A program made the translations under genes and the position numbers. DNA of 64,000 bases from Luteimonas viscosa (lineage in GTDB: Bacteria; Pseudomonadota; Gammaproteobacteria; Xanthomonadales; Xanthomonadaceae). The stretch is from assembly GCF_008244685.1 (NCBI RefSeq), contig NZ_VTFT01000001.1, positions 225,160 through 289,159 on the forward strand, written 5' to 3'. The notes beneath the pieces are model-generated. The model was not told where the DNA came from and searched no databases. It saw only the letters and a program-made list of their open reading frames with translations. Below are positions 38,126 through 48,262 of this stretch, piece by piece. Position 1 is the first letter of the stretch, and each line of letters begins with the position of its first letter.

Positions 38126-39265
38126 CTAAATCAGCATCAGATCGTCTCGGTGGATGACGGTACCGCCGTAGCTGTAGCCCAGCACCGCCTCGATCTCGCG
38201 CGAATGACGGCGCGCGACGCGACGGATGTCGGCGGCGGAGTACTGGCTGACCCCACGCGCGACACGGCGGGTGCCGCGCTCGTCGCGCTGCACGATCTCG
38301 ACCATGTCGCCGCGACGGAAGTCGCCGTCGGCAGTGACCACCCCGCCCGGCAGCAGCGAGGCGCCCTTTTCCACGAGCGCGTTGGCCGCGCCCGCGTCGA
38401 CGACGATGGCGCCCGGCTCGGCCGGCGCGTTCTGCAGCCAGTGCTTGCGCACCGCGACGCGGCTGCGCAGGGCGTGGATGCGGGTGCCGCGCAGGCGGTC
38501 GGTCGCCAGTCCGGCCAGCACGTCGGCCCGGGTGCCGTTGAAAAGCACGGTGGCGACGCCCGCCGCCGAGGCGCGCTGCGCCGCCTCGAGCTTGGTCCGC
38601 ATGCCACCGGTGCCCGCGGCGCTGCCGGTGCCGCCGGCGGCGGACAGCAACGCCTGGGTCAGTTGCGGCACCACCTCCACCGGGCGCGCGTCGGGATTGC
38701 GGCGCGGATCGGCGTCGTACAGGCCATCGATGTCGGTGGCGATGAACAGCACGTCGGCATCGACCAGCGCGGCGACGATCGCGGCGAGGTTGTCGTTGTC
38801 GCCGAGCTTGAGTTCGTCGACCGACACGGTGTCGTTCTCGTTGACCACCGGCACCGCGCGGTGGCGCAACAATGCCGCCAGCGTGGCCCGCGCATTGAGG
38901 TAGCGGCGGCGGTTGCGCAGGTCGTCGTGGGTCAGCAGCACCTGGGCCACGTGGCGGTCGAGCAGGCCCTGCCAGAACCCGATCAGGCGCGCCTGCCCGA
39001 GCGCGGCGAGCGCCTGGCGTTCGGCCATCTCGGCGCCGTCGTGCGGCTGCTCGCGCATGATCGCGCGCCCGGCCGCGACCGCGCCCGAGGACACAACCAC
39101 CACTTCCCTGCCGGCCGCGTGCGAGGCGACGACGAACCCGGCGATCGCCTGCGCGTACTCGGTCGACAAACCGCCGCCGTTCGCGGCCAGCAGGCTGCTG
39201 CCGACCTTGAGCACGGCGCGTCGCCAGGGCGGCAACAACTGCTCGGAGAAGGGATGCGCGTCCAT
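38126..39265 (-). CDS. proB: Glutamate 5-kinase
   Basis: 379 residues. The amino acid kinase domain has [42 protein letters not shown] and [15 protein letters not shown]-terminal PUA domain ([23 protein letters not shown] onward) completes the usual two-domain enzyme. It phosphorylates glutamate and is normally feedback-inhibited by proline. Its ATG lies 4 bases after the YciI-like gene, so the genes are coupled. Confidence 0.97.
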   Translation of the reverse strand: MDAHPFSEQLLPPWRRAVLKVGSSLLAANGGGLSTEYAQAIAGFVVASHAAGREVVVVSSGAVAAGRAIMREQPHDGAEMAERQALAALGQARLIGFWQGLLDRHVAQVLLTHDDLRNRRRYLNARATLAALLRHRAVPVVNENDTVSVDELKLGDNDNLAAIVAALVDADVLFIATDIDGLYDADPRRNPDARPVEVVPQLTQALLSAAGGTGSAAGTGGMRTKLEAAQRASAAGVATVLFNGTRADVLAGLATDRLRGTRIHALRSRVAVRKHWLQNAPAEPGAIVVDAGAANALVEKGASLLPGGVVTADGDFRRGDMVEIVQRDERGTRRVARGVSQYSAADIRRVARRHSREIEAVLGYSYGGTVIHRDDLMLI

Positions 39266-39269
39266 CGGC

Positions 39270-39539
39270 TCAGCGGGTGTTCCATTCGTGGACCGCGAGG
39301 TCCGAGGCGCCCTGGATCACCAGCGGATCGCGGCCCGCGATCTCGCGCGCCTGTTCCAGGCTGTCGATGCCGGTCAGAAGGTAGGCGCCGCCGCTGCGGT
39401 CGCCGAAGCCACCGCTCATCTCCAGCAGGCCACGTGCGCGCAGTTCGTCCAGGAACGCCGTGTGCGGCCCGACCAGCGACGGATCGAAACCGGGCCGCCG
39501 CATTAGCATCACCAGGTAGCGCGTCACCGGCTCGTTCAC
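39270..39539 (-). CDS. YciI-like protein
   Basis: 89 residues from GTG 39539, which overlaps the argH stop by 4 bases. [40 protein letters not shown] and [18 protein letters not shown] fit the YciI/YCII ferredoxin-like fold (alpha-beta barrel dimers). Members have varied or unknown roles. Its position between argH and proB, coupled on both sides, suggests a conserved minor role in this amino acid operon, which is inference. Confidence 0.8.
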   Translation of the reverse strand: MNEPVTRYLVMLMRRPGFDPSLVGPHTAFLDELRARGLLEMSGGFGDRSGGAYLLTGIDSLEQAREIAGRDPLVIQGASDLAVHEWNTR

Positions 39540-40828
39540 AACGCCTCCCAGCGCGCCTGCAAGGCGTCGAGCCTGAGGTCGCCGGCAGCGCCGGGCGATA
39601 CGCGCGCGGACAGGCTGGCCTCGGGAGTGCGCCCCTGCCCGGCCGAGCCGGCACCCGCGGCTGCGGCGCGATAGGCCTCGCGGAACGGCACGCCGGCCAC
39701 CGCCGCCTCGACCGCCACGTCGGTGGCGTACATGCCCGGATCGATCGCGGCCCGCATCCGGTCCTCGCGCCATTCGAGATTGGCCAGGAGCGCCGGCAGC
39801 AACTCGAGCGCCGCCAGGCCGCGACCGAAGCCGTGGAAGATCGCACCCTTGGAGCCCTGCAGGTCGCGGTGGTACCCCGACGGCAGCGACAGCAGCTGCT
39901 CGATCTCGGTGCGCGCGGCGGCGACGCTGGCGTGGGTGGCGCGCATCAGCTCGATCACGTCCGGGTTGCGCTTGTTGGGCATGATCGAACTGCCCGTGGT
40001 GTATTGCGCGGGAAGCGCCACGAAGCCGAACTCCGCGCTGGTGAACAGCGACAGGTCCCAGGCGATGCGGCGCAGGTCGAGGGTGGCGCTGCCGAGCGCT
40101 TCCAGCGCCGCCAGCTCGAACTTGCCGCGCGAAAGCTGGGCATACGCCGGCGAGACCTGCATCCGCCCGAAGCCGAGCGACGTGGTGGTGTGTTCGCGAT
40201 CCAGCGCCAGGTTGACGCCGTAGCCGGCGGCAGTGCCGAGCGGATTGCAGTCGACCAGGGCGAGCGTGTCTGCCGCACGCACCGCATCGTCGATGAAGGC
40301 CTCTGCCCAGCCGGCCCACCACATGCCGGCCGACGACACCACGGCCCGCTGTACATGGGTGTAGCCGGGGATCGGCAGGTCGCGTTCGACCTGTGCGCGG
40401 TCCAGCGCGACCTTCGCGACCTCGCGAGAAAGCGATGCCACCCGCGCCAGCTTCTCCTTCAGCCACAGGCGCGTGGCCACCAGCACCTGGTCGTTGCGGC
40501 TGCGGCCGGTGTGGATCTTGCGGCCGGCATCGCCGAGGCGCTCGGTGAGGCGCGCCTCGATCGCGGAATGGCCGTCCTCGTAGCGCTCGTCGAGGACGAA
40601 CGCGCCGGAGCGGAAGTCGTCGCCGAGTTGCGCCAGCTCGCGTTCCAGCCCTTCCAGCTCCGCGTCCGAGAGGATGCCGATGCGTCGCAGCCCCTGCGCA
40701 TGCGCGGCACTGGCCCGGATGTCATGCAGGAAGAACTCGCGATCGAGCACCACGTCGTCGCCGGCGAGGAAGTGCTGGATCCGCGCGTCGACCTCGACAC
40801 CGGGTTTCTGCCACAACAGGTCGGACAT
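39536..40828 (-). CDS. argH: Argininosuccinate lyase
   Basis: 430 residues. The fumarase-family signature is [22 protein letters not shown] and TPGYTHVQ-like [12 protein letters not shown] hold other active-site residues. It cleaves argininosuccinate to arginine and fumarate. The start at 40828 begins [10 protein letters not shown]. The C-terminus is rich in Ala/Gly and shorter helices than in E. coli. 95 bases separate it from argC. Confidence 0.95.
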   Translation of the reverse strand: MSDLLWQKPGVEVDARIQHFLAGDDVVLDREFFLHDIRASAAHAQGLRRIGILSDAELEGLERELAQLGDDFRSGAFVLDERYEDGHSAIEARLTERLGDAGRKIHTGRSRNDQVLVATRLWLKEKLARVASLSREVAKVALDRAQVERDLPIPGYTHVQRAVVSSAGMWWAGWAEAFIDDAVRAADTLALVDCNPLGTAAGYGVNLALDREHTTTSLGFGRMQVSPAYAQLSRGKFELAALEALGSATLDLRRIAWDLSLFTSAEFGFVALPAQYTTGSSIMPNKRNPDVIELMRATHASVAAARTEIEQLLSLPSGYHRDLQGSKGAIFHGFGRGLAALELLPALLANLEWREDRMRAAIDPGMYATDVAVEAAVAGVPFREAYRAAAAGAGSAGQGRTPEASLSARVSPGAAGDLRLDALQARWEAL

Positions 40829-40923
40829 CTGGTTCTCCGTCGGGCGGGGCGCCCCGCCATCATTGTGTGCCAACAACTCCGTGATGGAACCCGCTCGCGT
40901 GCCAGGCGACGGCCAGGCGCGTG

Positions 40924-41877
40924 CTAGCGGGGAATCGCGGTCATCTCGTCGAAGCCGAACGCCAGGTTGAGGTTCTGCATGGCCTGCGTCGCCGCGCCCT
41001 TGAGCAGGTTGTCGAGCGTGGCCACCACGACCAGACGCCTGCCTTCCGCGTCCACCGCGAAGCCGCCGATCTCCACACCGTGCCGTCCCGCGATCCGGCT
41101 GACCCAGGGCGCGTCGTCGACGATGCGCACCAGCGGTTCGCCGGCATAACGCTCCCGGTACAGGCCACGCGCCGCCTCCAGGCCCACGGGCTCCGACAGG
41201 TGCAGGTTCACGGTCATGGTGATGCCGCGGAAATGCGGAGCGACATGCGGCATGAACTCCACCGGCCTGCCGAGCTGGCGCGTCACCTCGCGCTCGTGCA
41301 TGTGCCCGACCAGCGCGTACGGCATCAGGTTGTCGCGCAGCAACTCGACATTGTTCTTGTCCGACGGGGTCGTGCCGGCACCCGAGTAGCCGGACACGCC
41401 GAAGCACTGCGGCGGGCCCGCCAGCCGCCCGAGCATCGGCGCGATCGCCAGCTGCATCGCGGTCGCGTAGCAGCCCGGATTGCTGATCCGCTTCTGTCCC
41501 GCGTAGCGGCCGCGCGTGAGTTCCGGCAGGCCGTAATGCCAGCCCTCGTCGAAGCGGTAGTCGGCGGACAGGTCGACGACCACCGTCTCCGGCGCGGCCG
41601 CGTCCAGCGCGGCGACGAAGGGCGCGGCCTTGCCATTGGGCAGGGCCAGCACGACGGCATCGGCCGCCTTCGCCGCGACCGCATCGGCGGCCAGCGATTC
41701 GAAGCGCAGGTCGCCGGCGTAACCCTCATCGTGCGCATCCACCCGCTGCCCGTCGAGTTCGCGCGAGGACACGAACGCCAGCTCGAAGTGTGGATGCGCG
41801 GCGACCAGCCGGATCAGCTCGCGGCCGGTGTGGCCGCGTGCGCCGATGATGCCGAGGGAAACGGGTGCGTGGCTCAT
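40924..41877 (-). CDS. argC: N-acetyl-gamma-glutamyl-phosphate reductase
   Basis: 317 residues. [17 protein letters not shown] is the nucleotide loop and [13 protein letters not shown] contains the catalytic Cys; the later [13 protein letters not shown] supplies the His. It reduces N-acetylglutamyl phosphate. The ATG overlaps the GNAT gene stop by 4 bases (ATGA). Confidence 0.96.
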   Translation of the reverse strand: MSHAPVSLGIIGARGHTGRELIRLVAAHPHFELAFVSSRELDGQRVDAHDEGYAGDLRFESLAADAVAAKAADAVVLALPNGKAAPFVAALDAAAPETVVVDLSADYRFDEGWHYGLPELTRGRYAGQKRISNPGCYATAMQLAIAPMLGRLAGPPQCFGVSGYSGAGTTPSDKNNVELLRDNLMPYALVGHMHEREVTRQLGRPVEFMPHVAPHFRGITMTVNLHLSEPVGLEAARGLYRERYAGEPLVRIVDDAPWVSRIAGRHGVEIGGFAVDAEGRRLVVVATLDNLLKGAATQAMQNLNLAFGFDEMTAIPR

Positions 41878-42485
41878 GCGTGTGATTCCAGGCGGAAACG
41901 CAGGTGCCGGCGCACGGCCGGCCATTCGGTGTCGAGGATCGAGAACACCACGGTGTCGCGCAGCGAGCCGTCGGCGTGGCGCTTGGCGTTGCGCAGGACC
42001 CCGTCCTGCTTCGCGCCGAGCCGGGCGATCGCCGCGCGCGAGGCGTGGTTGAACCAGCTGGTCTCGAAACTCACGTTCACGCAGGCCAGGGTCTCGAAGG
42101 CGTGCTCGAGCAGCATCAGCTTGCATTCGCTGTTCACGCCGGTGCGCTGCACGCGCGGCGCGTACCAGGTGTAGCCGATCAGCAGCTTCGGCACCTCGGG
42201 TTCGAGGCCGTAGAAACGGGTGCTGCCGACGACGTCGCCGCGGGCATCGCGCACCGTGAAGGGCAGCACCCGGCCTGCGTCGCGTGCGGCCAGCACCTCG
42301 TCGACGTAGCCGGCGACCTGCGCCGGCGCCGGCACGTGGGTGTACCAGAGCCGGTCGAGGCCGCTGCCTTCAACCGCGGCGCGCAAGCCATCGACGTGCG
42401 CGACCTGCATCGGTTCGAGCACGGCATGGCGCCCGGCCAGCCTCGGCACGCTGCTCCACGCGGATGGATGCGGGCTTCCACTCAT
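41874..42485 (-). CDS. GNAT-family acetyltransferase inside the arginine operon
   Basis: 203 residues of the RimJ/RimL-like GNAT type. The acetyl-CoA region is around [24 protein letters not shown], preceded by [45 protein letters not shown] is the usual final helix and strand. The substrate is unknown. It sits 3 bases after argBA and overlaps argC, so it is made together with the pathway. Since ArgBA already has a synthase domain, this is unlikely to be the main N-acetylglutamate synthase. Confidence 0.82.
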   Translation of the reverse strand: MSGSPHPSAWSSVPRLAGRHAVLEPMQVAHVDGLRAAVEGSGLDRLWYTHVPAPAQVAGYVDEVLAARDAGRVLPFTVRDARGDVVGSTRFYGLEPEVPKLLIGYTWYAPRVQRTGVNSECKLMLLEHAFETLACVNVSFETSWFNHASRAAIARLGAKQDGVLRNAKRHADGSLRDTVVFSILDTEWPAVRRHLRFRLESHA

Positions 42486-42488
42486 CGC

Positions 42489-43811
42489 TCAGTCCAGCAG
42501 CGTCGGCTGGCGCGTGGCGCAATGCGCCACGCAGCGTTCGATGTCGGCAAAGGCCTCGATCCCGTACCAGAACACCTTCCATTTCTCCTGCTTGTAGCAG
42601 CCATCGGACTCGGCGTAGTAGAAGATGTTGATCTGGTTGTTGTGTCGCGAGCGCCAGAACAGCTGCGGCGTCTCCTCGCGCATCACGTTCCAGACCGCGC
42701 GGCCGAGGCCCTCGCCCTGGGCGTCGTCCAGGACCGCGAACTTGTCCAGGTACACCATGCCGTCGCCGTCGGTGAGGATCACCGCGGCGCGGTAGTTCTC
42801 GCTGACGTAGGCGCGCAGCAGCGTGGTGCGTTCGAAGTAGTCCGGCGCCAGGCGCCGGCCGAAGCTGCGCTCGATCAGGTCGCGCAGGCGCTCGCGGTCG
42901 AACGCCTCCCAGTCCATGCCGCGCAGCACCTTCTCGCCGCGCCGGACCAGCGTGCCCGAACCCTTGTGCGTGAACAGTTCCTTGGCCAGGTCGGCTGGCC
43001 GGGTGATGGAGACCGACGATTCCAGCGGCAGGTGGTCGAGCAGGTCCTTGATCTGCTCGATCTTCACCTTCATCCCGCCGTTGATCCACGGCTGCTGCAT
43101 CAGGTGCCCGTACTCGCTGGACAGGTTGATCGAATCGATCACCTGCCCTTCCGGGTCCAGCAGCCCGCCGGTGCCGGTGAGGAAGATGATCTTGTAGGGC
43201 TGCAGCACGCGCACCAGTTCGTTGGCGGCGAAGTCGGCGTTGATGTTGAGGATCTGCCCGCCTGGGGTCTCGCCGAGGCTGGCGATCACCGGGATCGAAC
43301 TGGCCTGCAGGCTGGCCTCGATCGGCGCCAGGTTCACCGCCTTCACCTCGCCGACCAGGCCGTAGGTGTCGCGGTCGAGGTAGTCGGCCTCGAACACGCC
43401 GCCGGTGATCGAGGTGGCGCGGGCGCCGCCCTGCTGCAACGCCTCGACCAGGGCGAGGTTGGAGGCCTGGAACACGCGGCGCACGATCGCCAGCGCCTCG
43501 GGCGAGGTCACGCGCAGGCCGTTCACGGTCTGCTTGCCGATCCCGGCGGCCGCGAGTTCGGCATCGAGCTGCGGCCCGGCGCCATGCAGCACGATCGGGG
43601 TCAGGCCGACTTCCTGCAGGAACGACAGCGACGAGGTGAGCGCCTCGAGATCGTCGCGCAACACCGCGCCGCCGACCTTGACCACGGCGAAGCGCTTGGC
43701 GTCGACCTGCGAGAAGCGCTTGAGGTACTGGCTGATCTCCTTCGCGCTGGCCATGCTCGAGAGCAGGCGCACGATGGTCTGCCGGGTCTGCCGGTTGGCG
43801 TCGATGTTCAT
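42489..43811 (-). CDS. argB: Bifunctional N-acetylglutamate kinase / N-acetylglutamate synthase
   Basis: 440 residues with two domains. The amino acid kinase domain (~1-285) has [28 protein letters not shown] and [18 protein letters not shown] synthase domain (~290-440) follows, with [35 protein letters not shown] and a final FWYGIEAF region. This fusion matches the NAGS/K enzyme described from Xanthomonas campestris, related to animal NAGS. It makes N-acetylglutamate and phosphorylates it. Start ATG 43811 overlaps the argE' stop by 4 bases. Confidence 0.94.
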   Translation of the reverse strand: MNIDANRQTRQTIVRLLSSMASAKEISQYLKRFSQVDAKRFAVVKVGGAVLRDDLEALTSSLSFLQEVGLTPIVLHGAGPQLDAELAAAGIGKQTVNGLRVTSPEALAIVRRVFQASNLALVEALQQGGARATSITGGVFEADYLDRDTYGLVGEVKAVNLAPIEASLQASSIPVIASLGETPGGQILNINADFAANELVRVLQPYKIIFLTGTGGLLDPEGQVIDSINLSSEYGHLMQQPWINGGMKVKIEQIKDLLDHLPLESSVSITRPADLAKELFTHKGSGTLVRRGEKVLRGMDWEAFDRERLRDLIERSFGRRLAPDYFERTTLLRAYVSENYRAAVILTDGDGMVYLDKFAVLDDAQGEGLGRAVWNVMREETPQLFWRSRHNNQINIFYYAESDGCYKQEKWKVFWYGIEAFADIERCVAHCATRQPTLLD

Positions 43812-44896
43812 GCGGATCCGAGGATGCGGCCGACGATGCCGGCGTAGCGTTGCAGTTGTTCGAGCGAGACCCATTCGTCGGCGGTGTGCGCCTGGGCGAT
43901 GTCGCCCGGCCCGAAGACGAGGGCGGTGAGCCCGGCACGGGAGAACAGCGAGGCCTCGGTCCAGAAGTCCACGGCGTTGCCGACCGGCAGGCCGAGTTCG
44001 TCGGCGAGGTCGCGCGCGGCGAGCCGGCGGTCCTCCGCCGCGGCGACATCGCCCGAGGGCAGCGAAGGACCGCGGAAGGTTTCTTCGTAGGCTTCGAGCG
44101 CATCGGGCGCTGCGAAACCCCGGAATGCCGCGTGCAGCTGCTCGATATCGTGCGAGGGCAGCGGCCGGAATCCGAAACGCAGCTCCGCCGCGGGCGCGAT
44201 CACGTTGGCCTTGATGCCGCCCTCGATCCGGCCGATGTTGAAGCGCAGCCCGGTCAGTCCGCCGAAACGGCGATGCGATTCGAGCCCGACGAAGTCGAGC
44301 GCACGGCTGCTCCAGCGCACCGCGTGGTGCAGCGCGCTGGCATCGAGCGCCCCCGGCCCCGAGGCGTGCCCCGCCCTGCCCTTGAACGCCATGCGCACCG
44401 CGCTGATGCCGCGATGGGCCAGCACCGCCTCGCAGGACGTCGGTTCGGCGACGATCACGTCGGAAAAGCCATGGTCGCGCGCCAGGAAGGCGGCGATGCA
44501 GCGCGCATCGTTGGCTTCCTCGTCGCTGGTGAACAAAAAGGCGGCATCGCCCCGGGTGGCCTCCGCGACCGCGATCAGCCCGGCGGCCGCGCCCTTGATG
44601 TCGCAGGCGCCGAGCCCGATGGCGCGATCGTTCCCGATCCGCAGCACGTGGGGATCCGCGCTCCAGTGCGGCGAGGACGGCACCGTGTCCAGATGCACGT
44701 TGAACAGATGCCTCGGCTGCCCACGCACGGCGAACAGCGAGACCGCGCCGGCACCATGATCGCTCACTTCGACTCGGAAATCCGGCAGCTGCGCGCGGAT
44801 GTAGTCGAAGATCCCGTCGGCCGTGATCGCGCGCGGCGGGTTGCGGGTGTCGAAGGACACCAGGGCTTCGAGGTGCTTGAGGATGCTGTCGAGCAT
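43808..44896 (-). CDS. argE: N-acetyl-L-citrulline deacetylase
   Basis: 362 residues, M20 metallopeptidase fold. Metal motifs are [35 protein letters not shown] and the late [13 protein letters not shown]. Sequence and context match the Xanthomonas enzyme that removes acetate from N-acetylcitrulline rather than from acetylornithine. It follows argG, is preceded by a REP palindrome, and is coupled to argBA. The substrate rests on the companion AOTCase gene and on family likeness. Confidence 0.9.
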   Translation of the reverse strand: MLDSILKHLEALVSFDTRNPPRAITADGIFDYIRAQLPDFRVEVSDHGAGAVSLFAVRGQPRHLFNVHLDTVPSSPHWSADPHVLRIGNDRAIGLGACDIKGAAAGLIAVAEATRGDAAFLFTSDEEANDARCIAAFLARDHGFSDVIVAEPTSCEAVLAHRGISAVRMAFKGRAGHASGPGALDASALHHAVRWSSRALDFVGLESHRRFGGLTGLRFNIGRIEGGIKANVIAPAAELRFGFRPLPSHDIEQLHAAFRGFAAPDALEAYEETFRGPSLPSGDVAAAEDRRLAARDLADELGLPVGNAVDFWTEASLFSRAGLTALVFGPGDIAQAHTADEWVSLEQLQRYAGIVGRILGSA

Positions 44897-44930
44897 GGTC
44901 TTGTGTCGTCCTGCAGACGGACTCTGGCTT

Positions 44931-45006
44931 GTCATCTCGAACGCAGTGAGAGATCTCCTCCCGCGGGACCGCCGCAAAGCGGATCCCTCACCACGTTCGG
45001 GACGAC
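44931..45006. repeat. REP palindrome between argG and argE'
   Basis: GTCATCTCGAACGCAGTGAG plus AGATCT (44931-44956) faces GGATCCCTCACCACGTTCGG plus GACGAC (44981-45006), giving an imperfect stem-loop inside the operon that may act on message stability. Confidence 0.75.
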
Positions 45007-45020
45007 GGAAAGTCGGCGCC

Positions 45021-46268
45021 TCAGCGATTGACCTCCGCCCAGAGCGTGCTGCTCATGCCGAACAGCTTGATGAAGCCCTCGGCCTCCTCCACGCCCCAGT
45101 CGGCGGACTGCGCGTAGGTGGCGCCCTTCGAGTGCAGCAGGCGCGGCGACTTGACCGCCACCGCGTCGACGCGTCCGCCGCGGGTCTCCAGCACCACCTC
45201 GCCCGTGACCTGCTGCTGCGACGAGGCCAGGAACGCCTCGAGGTCGGTCTTCAGCGGGTCGTGGAAGAAGCCCTCGTACACCAGCTCCACCCACTTGCGC
45301 GCCACCTCTGGCTTGAAGCGGTTCTGCTGCTTGCTCAGCACCGCCTCCTCGAGCGCGCGGTGCGCGGTGAGCAATGCCACCAGGCCCGGCGCTTCGTAGA
45401 CGATGCGGCCCTTGAGCCCGATCACGGTATCGCCGGTGTACATGCCGCGGCCGACGCCGTACGAGGCGAAGAGGCGATTGAGCTTCGCCAGGATCTGCTC
45501 GCCGGGCAGCACCTTGCCGTCGAGTTCCACCGCTTCGCCGCGCTCGAAGCGCAGGTTCACCGTCAGCGGCTCGACCGGCCACGCGCCGCGCGGCGCGCAC
45601 CAGCCGCGCGCGCCCTCGCCCGGCGTCTCCCACTGGTCGATCTCGCCGCCGGACATGGTCACGCCCAGCAGGTTCTCGTTGATCGTGTAGGCCTTCTGCT
45701 TGGCGCGCACGCCGAAACCGCGCTGCTCCAGGTAGGCCTGCTCGTAGGCGCGGGTCTGGGTGTGCTCCTTCTGGATCTCGCGGATCGGCGCCACGATGCG
45801 GTAGCTGCCCTGCGCCTTGATCGCCAGGTCGAAGCGCACCTGGTCGTTGCCCATGCCGGTGCAGCCATGCGCGATCGCATTGGTGCCGAGCTCGGCGGCG
45901 CGCGCGAGCGACGCATCCACGATCAGGTAGCGGTCCGACACCAGCAGCGGGTACTGGCCCTGGTAGCCCTCGCCCGCCCACACGAACGGCCTGACGAAGC
46001 CGCTCCAGATCGCGGGCCCGCCATCGACGGTGACGTGGCTGGCCACGCCCAGCTCGGCCGCGCGCTTCTCGATGAACTCGCGCTCGTCGGCATCCACGCC
46101 GCCGGTGTCGGCGAACACGGTATGCACGTTCCAGCCGCGTTCCTGCAGGTACGGCACACAGAAGCTGGTGTCCAGGCCGCCCGAGAACGCGAGGACGATG
46201 TCGCGGCTTGCAGCCGCGGGGTCGGGGATTGGGGATTCGGGATTCGGGGAAGCGGCTTGCTGCGACAT
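45021..46268 (-). CDS. argG: Argininosuccinate synthase with repeat-encoded N-terminal extension
   Basis: 415 residues. The P-loop-like [13 protein letters not shown] follows a 20-residue leader; [23 protein letters not shown] and [14 protein letters not shown] are other signatures. It joins citrulline and aspartate using ATP. The first ~20 residues ([11 protein letters not shown] in the middle) are read from the octamer array at 46224-46250. There is no ATG, GTG or TTG between the array and the conserved core, so the array must be translated from ATG 46268. Normal family members begin just before DIVLAFSGG. Confidence 0.95.
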   Translation of the reverse strand: MSQQAASPNPESPIPDPAAASRDIVLAFSGGLDTSFCVPYLQERGWNVHTVFADTGGVDADEREFIEKRAAELGVASHVTVDGGPAIWSGFVRPFVWAGEGYQGQYPLLVSDRYLIVDASLARAAELGTNAIAHGCTGMGNDQVRFDLAIKAQGSYRIVAPIREIQKEHTQTRAYEQAYLEQRGFGVRAKQKAYTINENLLGVTMSGGEIDQWETPGEGARGWCAPRGAWPVEPLTVNLRFERGEAVELDGKVLPGEQILAKLNRLFASYGVGRGMYTGDTVIGLKGRIVYEAPGLVALLTAHRALEEAVLSKQQNRFKPEVARKWVELVYEGFFHDPLKTDLEAFLASSQQQVTGEVVLETRGGRVDAVAVKSPRLLHSKGATYAQSADWGVEEAEGFIKLFGMSSTLWAEVNR

Positions 46269-46342
46269 GGGGGAATCTCTGTGGAAATGATGATCTGACC
46301 GGCGGCGGGATCCGCTGTCGCGAATCCCCAATCCCTAGTCCC
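46224..46342. repeat. Inverted pair of octamer arrays between argF' and argG
   Basis: The first array (46224-46250, GGGGATTGGGGATTCGGGAT) lies inside the argG N-terminus. The second (46321-46342, CGAATCCCCAATCCCTAG) starts at the argF' stop codon and is its reverse complement type. The 70-base centre can be looped out, pairing the end of argF' with the start of argG in the mRNA. Confidence 0.7.
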
Positions 46343-47345
46343 GGCGGCCCACCAGGGCCGCCATCACGCTTTTTTGCACGTGCAGGCGGTTCTCGGCCTC
46401 GTCGATGGCGATGCAGTTCGGCGAGTCCATCACCGCGTCGGTGGCCTTGACGTTGCGGCGCAGCGGCAGGCAGTGGCTGAACACGCCGTTGTCGGTCAGC
46501 GCCATCTTGGCCTCGTCGACGATGAAGTGCCTGTACTGGTCGCGGATCGGCTTCTCCGGCGCCCAGTTTCCGAAGTACGGCAGCGCGCCCCAGCTCTTGG
46601 CGTAGACCACGTCGGCGCCGGTGTAGGCGCTGTCGATGTCGTGGCTGACCGCCAGCGAGCCGCCGCTCTCGGCCACGTTCTGCGCCGCCCAGCCCATGTA
46701 GCGCTCGTCGAGCACGTACTCGGGCGTGGGGCACAGCAGGGTCACGTCCATTCCCAGGCGGGTGGCGATGGTGAGGGCGGAGTTCGCGACCGCTGTATTC
46801 AGCGGCCTGGGGTGGTAGGTCCAGGTGAGGACGTACTTCTTCCCGCGCAGGTCGGAGGTGCCGAAGTGCTCCTGCAGCGCCAGCGCGTGCGCCAGTTCCT
46901 GGCAGGGATGGGTGATGGTTTCCATGTTGATCACCGGCACCGGCGAATACTTCGCGAACGACTTCAGCACCAGGTCCTCGCGATCGCGCGTCCAGTCGAC
47001 GAACTTCGGGAAGGCCCGCACGCCGATCAGGTCGACGTAGCGCCCCAGCACGCGCGCCACCTCCGCGATGTGCTCCTCGGTATCGCCGTCCATCACCGTG
47101 CCCAGGTCGAACTCGACCGGCCATGCATCCTTGCCCGGCTGCAGCACCACCGCGTGCCCGCCGAGCTGGAACGCGCCCAGCTCGAAACTGGTGCGGGTAC
47201 GCATCGACGGGTTGAAGAACACCAGCGCGATCGAGCGACCCTTGAGCGCATCGCCGAGCTTGTCGCGCTTGAAGACGGCGGCCTGCGCCAGCAGCGCATC
47301 GAGATCTGCGCGGCTCCAGTCCTGCGTGTTGAGGAAATGCTTCAT
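46335..47345 (-). CDS. argF': N-acetylornithine carbamoyltransferase (AOTCase)
   Basis: 336 residues. The carbamoyl-phosphate motif is FFNPSMRTRTSFELGA, and THPCQELAHALALQEHFG and FSHCLPLRRNVKATD complete the site. The sequence follows the Xanthomonas AOTCase closely, including Glu90 in DGDTEEH (Glu92 in Xanthomonas, the residue reported to favour acetylornithine). An ordinary OTCase would keep a different specificity loop. It carbamylates N-acetylornithine to N-acetylcitrulline. It is the first structural gene of the operon; a terminator hairpin and a leader ORF lie upstream. Confidence 0.93.
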   Translation of the reverse strand: MKHFLNTQDWSRADLDALLAQAAVFKRDKLGDALKGRSIALVFFNPSMRTRTSFELGAFQLGGHAVVLQPGKDAWPVEFDLGTVMDGDTEEHIAEVARVLGRYVDLIGVRAFPKFVDWTRDREDLVLKSFAKYSPVPVINMETITHPCQELAHALALQEHFGTSDLRGKKYVLTWTYHPRPLNTAVANSALTIATRLGMDVTLLCPTPEYVLDERYMGWAAQNVAESGGSLAVSHDIDSAYTGADVVYAKSWGALPYFGNWAPEKPIRDQYRHFIVDEAKMALTDNGVFSHCLPLRRNVKATDAVMDSPNCIAIDEAENRLHVQKSVMAALVGRRD

Positions 47346-47394
47346 TGACGGCATCCAGGTCTCGGGTAGATGGCGATTGCGTGCTTCAGAAACG

Positions 47395-47419
47395 AAAAAA
47401 CCCAGCCTCTGGCTGGGTT
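47395..47419 (-). terminator. Terminator (candidate attenuator) upstream of argF'
   Basis: On the minus strand AACCCAGCC, loop AGA, GGCTGGGTT and six T in a row (two shared with the stem) form a strong rho-independent terminator. It ends 49 bases before the argF' ATG. Its 5' arm can also pair with GCTGGGT at 47448-47454, which directly follows the stop of a leader ORF. Confidence 0.8.
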
Positions 47420-47447
47420 CCGGCATGACGGCGAAAACGTCCGGTCG

Positions 47448-47454
47448 ACCCAGC
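47448..47454 (-). promoter_or_regulatory. Candidate antiterminator segment
   Basis: GCTGGGT on the minus strand begins one base after the leader TGA. It duplicates the 3' arm of the terminator and is complementary to ACCCAGC in its 5' arm, so the two pairings exclude each other. Confidence 0.55.
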
Positions 47455-47550
47455 TCAGGCGCAGGGATCCGGTCGGCGCGCACGCGAGGTCATGCCGGCC
47501 GCCATGCGGGCGGAGGTCAGGACATCGGCGTGGGCAAGTGCATGTTTCAC
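47455..47550 (-). CDS. Candidate arginine leader peptide
   Basis: 31 codons from GTG 47550, with GAGG about 9 bases upstream; ATG 47559 (34 codons) is the alternative but lies directly on the GAGG. The peptide ends MTSRARRPDPCA: Arg codons CGT, CGC and CGA fall within four codons, five to eight codons before the stop. The stop abuts the antiterminator segment. This is the expected layout of a ribosome-controlled attenuator sensing charged tRNA-Arg. No homologue was checked, so the ORF may be chance. Confidence 0.5.
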   Translation of the reverse strand: MKHALAHADVLTSARMAAGMTSRARRPDPCA

Positions 47551-47587
47551 GGCGCGCATCCTCGCACGGCGCGGCACGCACTGCAAC

Positions 47588-47611
47588 AAACCCCGCAGGC
47601 TCAAGGGGTTT
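47588..47611 (-). terminator. Weak terminator at the end of the 167-residue protein gene
   Basis: Arms AAACCCC and GGGGTTT surround a 10-base loop; on the minus strand TTTGTTG follows. It overlaps the stop codon at 47601. Confidence 0.5.
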
Positions 47612-48104
47612 CCTGTGAAACCAGCGGCGTCACCGAAACGCGCACCCGCAGCCGGTTGCCCGGGTCCGCCGGCAGCCGCGAGCGGTACTTGACGCCACGA
47701 TGCACGTAATCCACGTCGTAGGCGATGGGGCGCCGGAACTCGCGCTCGACGGGCACCATCCGGCACTGCCCCCCGGCCGAGGGCGCGACTTCCTCCACCT
47801 TCGGATCCGGGGTCAGCGCGCCCTTGACCGCGCCGATCATGCGCGCGAAGCCGGTCTTGTCCTCGGTCTCCTCGACCGGGGTCGAGGCTTCGCAACGCTC
47901 GACCATGCTGGTGGCCTGCAGGGTCTGGTACACCGGTTCTGCACGCAGCACCTGGGCGTATTCGACCCTCACGTTCTCCGGCTGGCGCGCCGGCGCCGCT
48001 TCCGGCTCCGTCTGCGCGGCCGCTGGCAGCGCAAGGCACAGGACCAGGGCGGCGGAGAGCCCGGCGCGGAGCCTGTGGACGGGGAACTTCGGGATTCGGA
48101 CCAT
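47601..48104 (-). CDS. Secreted protein resembling ends of 17-kDa surface-antigen-like proteins
   Basis: 167 residues from ATG 48104 with a signal peptide ([18 protein letters not shown]). [19 protein letters not shown] and the C-terminal [34 protein letters not shown] resemble the flanks of glycine-zipper 17-kDa antigen-like proteins common in xanthomonads. The central glycine zipper is missing here, replaced by a Glu/Lys-rich stretch. Cys residues (ERCEAS, GQCRMV) could form a disulfide. Periplasmic or outer-membrane; function unknown. Divergent from cysS. Confidence 0.65.
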   Translation of the reverse strand: MVRIPKFPVHRLRAGLSAALVLCLALPAAAQTEPEAAPARQPENVRVEYAQVLRAEPVYQTLQATSMVERCEASTPVEETEDKTGFARMIGAVKGALTPDPKVEEVAPSAGGQCRMVPVEREFRRPIAYDVDYVHRGVKYRSRLPADPGNRLRVRVSVTPLVSQETP

Positions 48105-48230
48105 TGCGCGCCAGTGTAGGCGCTGTCGACCCGCCCTCGGCTGAACCCTCGCCGCCTTCGGCGCCCGACCGGGAGGGCCGCACCGGCGCATCCCGCGGCG
48201 CCGAGCCTGCCCGCGAGCCGCGACACGCTC

Positions 48231-48236
48231 TAGAAT
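48231..48236 (+). promoter_or_regulatory. -10 element TAGAAT for cysS
   Basis: TAGAAT lies 27 bases upstream of the cysS ATG. The same hexamer precedes hisS. Confidence 0.45.
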
Positions 48237-48262
48237 CGACCGTTTCCCGCCGCCGTGTGCCG

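Noticed and set aside
46335..47345. Annotation as ornithine carbamoyltransferase
   Set aside because: Sequence, Glu90 and the adjacent acetylcitrulline deacetylase and NAGS/K fusion point to the acetylornithine enzyme.
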